From positions 558,001 to 622,000 of the forward strand of contig OY729512.2 in the NCBI GenBank assembly GCA_963422445.2: a DNA stretch of 64,000 nucleotides. The letters are read 5' to 3'. Of this stretch, positions 63,089 to 64,000 are shown piece by piece (the first letter of the stretch is position 1; the number at the start of each line of letters is the position of its first letter). A program made the position numbers and the translations under genes. Source of the DNA: G963422445 sp963422445. Lineage in GTDB: Bacteria > Pseudomonadota > Alphaproteobacteria > Thalassobaculales > Thalassobaculaceae. A model generated the notes under the pieces. The model saw only the letters and a program-made list of their open reading frames with translations. It ran no database searches and was not told where the DNA came from.

Positions 63089-64000
63089 ATGCGCCATGCT
63101 GCCGGGATCATGGCACTCGCGCTGGCAACGCTCCTGGCTGTCGTGCTGGCGGCCAAAGGCAGCGATCCTCTGTTCCAGGCCCATGCCTGGATACTGGCAA
63201 TCTGTCTTGGTGCTGCCACTATTGTCTGTCTGCGCCGGATCAATTTTGCACCGACCGCGGCGAGCCTGGTCAGCGATTATCTCGACTCGGTTGTCCGGTA
63301 TGGCGCGATCGCCACGGTTTTCTGGGGCCTCGCCGGCTTCCTGGTTGGCATTGTCATCGCAGCCCAACTGGCCTGGCCAGATCTGAACATCGCACCTTGG
63401 TTCACTTTTGGCCGGCTGCGTCCCCTTCATACTTCAGCCGTGGTATTCGCCTTCGGTGGCAATGCGTTGATCTGCACGAGTTTCTATGTCGTGCAACGGA
63501 CCTGCCGGGCCCGGCTTGCGTTCGGCAATCTCGCATGGTTCGTGTTCTGGGGGTACCAGTTGTTCATCGTGATGGCTGCAACCGGTTATCTACTCGGTAT
63601 CACCCAGTCTAAGGAATATGCCGAACCGGAATGGTATGTCGATCTTTGGCTCACCCTGGTCTGGGTCGCCTATCTGCTGGTGTTTCTCGGCACCATCCTG
63701 CGGCGGCGGGAACCCCATATCTATGTTGCGAACTGGTTCTACCTGTCCTTCATTGTCACGGTAGCGATGCTCCACGTCGTGAACAACCTGGCCTTGCCAG
63801 TCTCCTTTGCCGGCTCCAAGAGCTACACCGTATTTGCCGGGGTGCAGGATGCGCTGACCCAATGGTGGTACGGTCACAATGCCGTCGGATTCTTCCTGAC
63901 CGCCGGATTCCTCGGCATGATGTATTACTTTGTCCCGAAACAGGCCGAGCGGCCGGTCTATTCCTACCGTCTGTCCGTCGTTCATTTCTGGTCGCTGATC
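63089..64000 (+). CDS. ccoN: cbb3-type cytochrome c oxidase subunit I, N-terminal part
   Basis: The frame starts at 63089 (MRHAAGIMALALATLLAVVL) and runs to the window end (304 codons). The sequence has the multi-helix pattern of the heme-copper oxidase subunit: LRPLHTSAVVFAFGGNALIC with a heme-ligating His, and LTLVWVAYLLVFLGTI, VANWFYLSFIVTVAMLHVVN and GVQDALTQWWYGHNAVGFFL with further heme/copper ligands. High-affinity terminal oxidase used at low oxygen. The rest of the gene and its partners are beyond the window. Confidence 0.93.
   Translation, partial: MRHAAGIMALALATLLAVVLAAKGSDPLFQAHAWILAICLGAATIVCLRRINFAPTAASLVSDYLDSVVRYGAIATVFWGLAGFLVGIVIAAQLAWPDLNIAPWFTFGRLRPLHTSAVVFAFGGNALICTSFYVVQRTCRARLAFGNLAWFVFWGYQLFIVMAATGYLLGITQSKEYAEPEWYVDLWLTLVWVAYLLVFLGTILRRREPHIYVANWFYLSFIVTVAMLHVVNNLALPVSFAGSKSYTVFAGVQDALTQWWYGHNAVGFFLTAGFLGMMYYFVPKQAERPVYSYRLSVVHFWSLI

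Noticed and set aside
1..64000. CRISPR array, phage, integron or defence system
   Set aside because: No regularly spaced short repeats, no phage structural genes, no integrase-attC pattern; the only related pieces are a dead vapC and a dam fragment.

Overview
The window is a chromosomal segment of a GC-rich alphaproteobacterium. It carries the aroK-aroB-CorC block, xerD, the rpmH-rnpA-yidD-yidC-engB block, rpsT-echA-mutM next to dnaA, ubiE-ubiB and a DUF1489 gene. The replication genes are in the order gyrB-recF-dnaN-dnaA on the minus strand. The lineage looks Rhodospirillales-like, but the species cannot be fixed from the sequence alone. The left edge cuts a CorC/CNNM-type gene and the right edge cuts ccoN.

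Layout. 1-13.9 kb is mostly ordinary core genome: shikimate genes, xerD, accA, the YidC/RNase P operon, gpt, a lipoprotein, tRNA-Arg and a PuuD-like membrane protein. 14-26.4 kb is a degraded accessory zone with a MITE-like element, an IS1595 relic, a frameshifted Sel1-repeat gene, an unrecognised broken exported protein, IS630/IS5/IS4 relics, a dead vapC and one intact 1.5-kb DDE insertion sequence; a Gfo/Idh/MocA oxidoreductase, rpmB and a few small genes survive between them. 26.5-34.6 kb holds an FAD oxidoreductase, gyrB, recF, dnaN, dnaA and an AT-rich dnaA leader with a perfect dyad. 34.6-44.3 kb is a 9.7-kb nested insertion-sequence island placed exactly between dnaA and rpsT, genes that are neighbours in many alphaproteobacteria. 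44.4-53.9 kb returns to core genes: rpsT, echA, mutM, ubiE, ubiB, an IS-split alanine dehydrogenase pseudogene, a biotin-carboxylase subunit and DUF1489. 54-63 kb contains a second copy of the MITE-like element with a perfect 8-bp target duplication. It stands directly before a catabolic-looking cluster: M24 peptidase-like protein, tripartite tricarboxylate transporter tctC-tctB-tctA, sulfatase, and a DUF3604 protein translationally coupled to the sulfatase.

Mobile DNA dominates the middle. There are three copies of a 1497-1498-bp DDE element with 4-bp target duplications, three copies of an IS5-family (IS427-type) element, one IS5-group element, two intact tandem IS630 elements, two broken near-identical IS630 elements plus fragments, two IS1595-type relics and an IS4-type relic. 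Many sit at CTAG, and several use the ends of earlier elements as targets. Together with the many pseudogenes (ald, vapC, dam, Sel1 and others), this suggests a genome in an active phase of IS expansion and gene decay. Family assignments come from reading the translations; no database search was possible.
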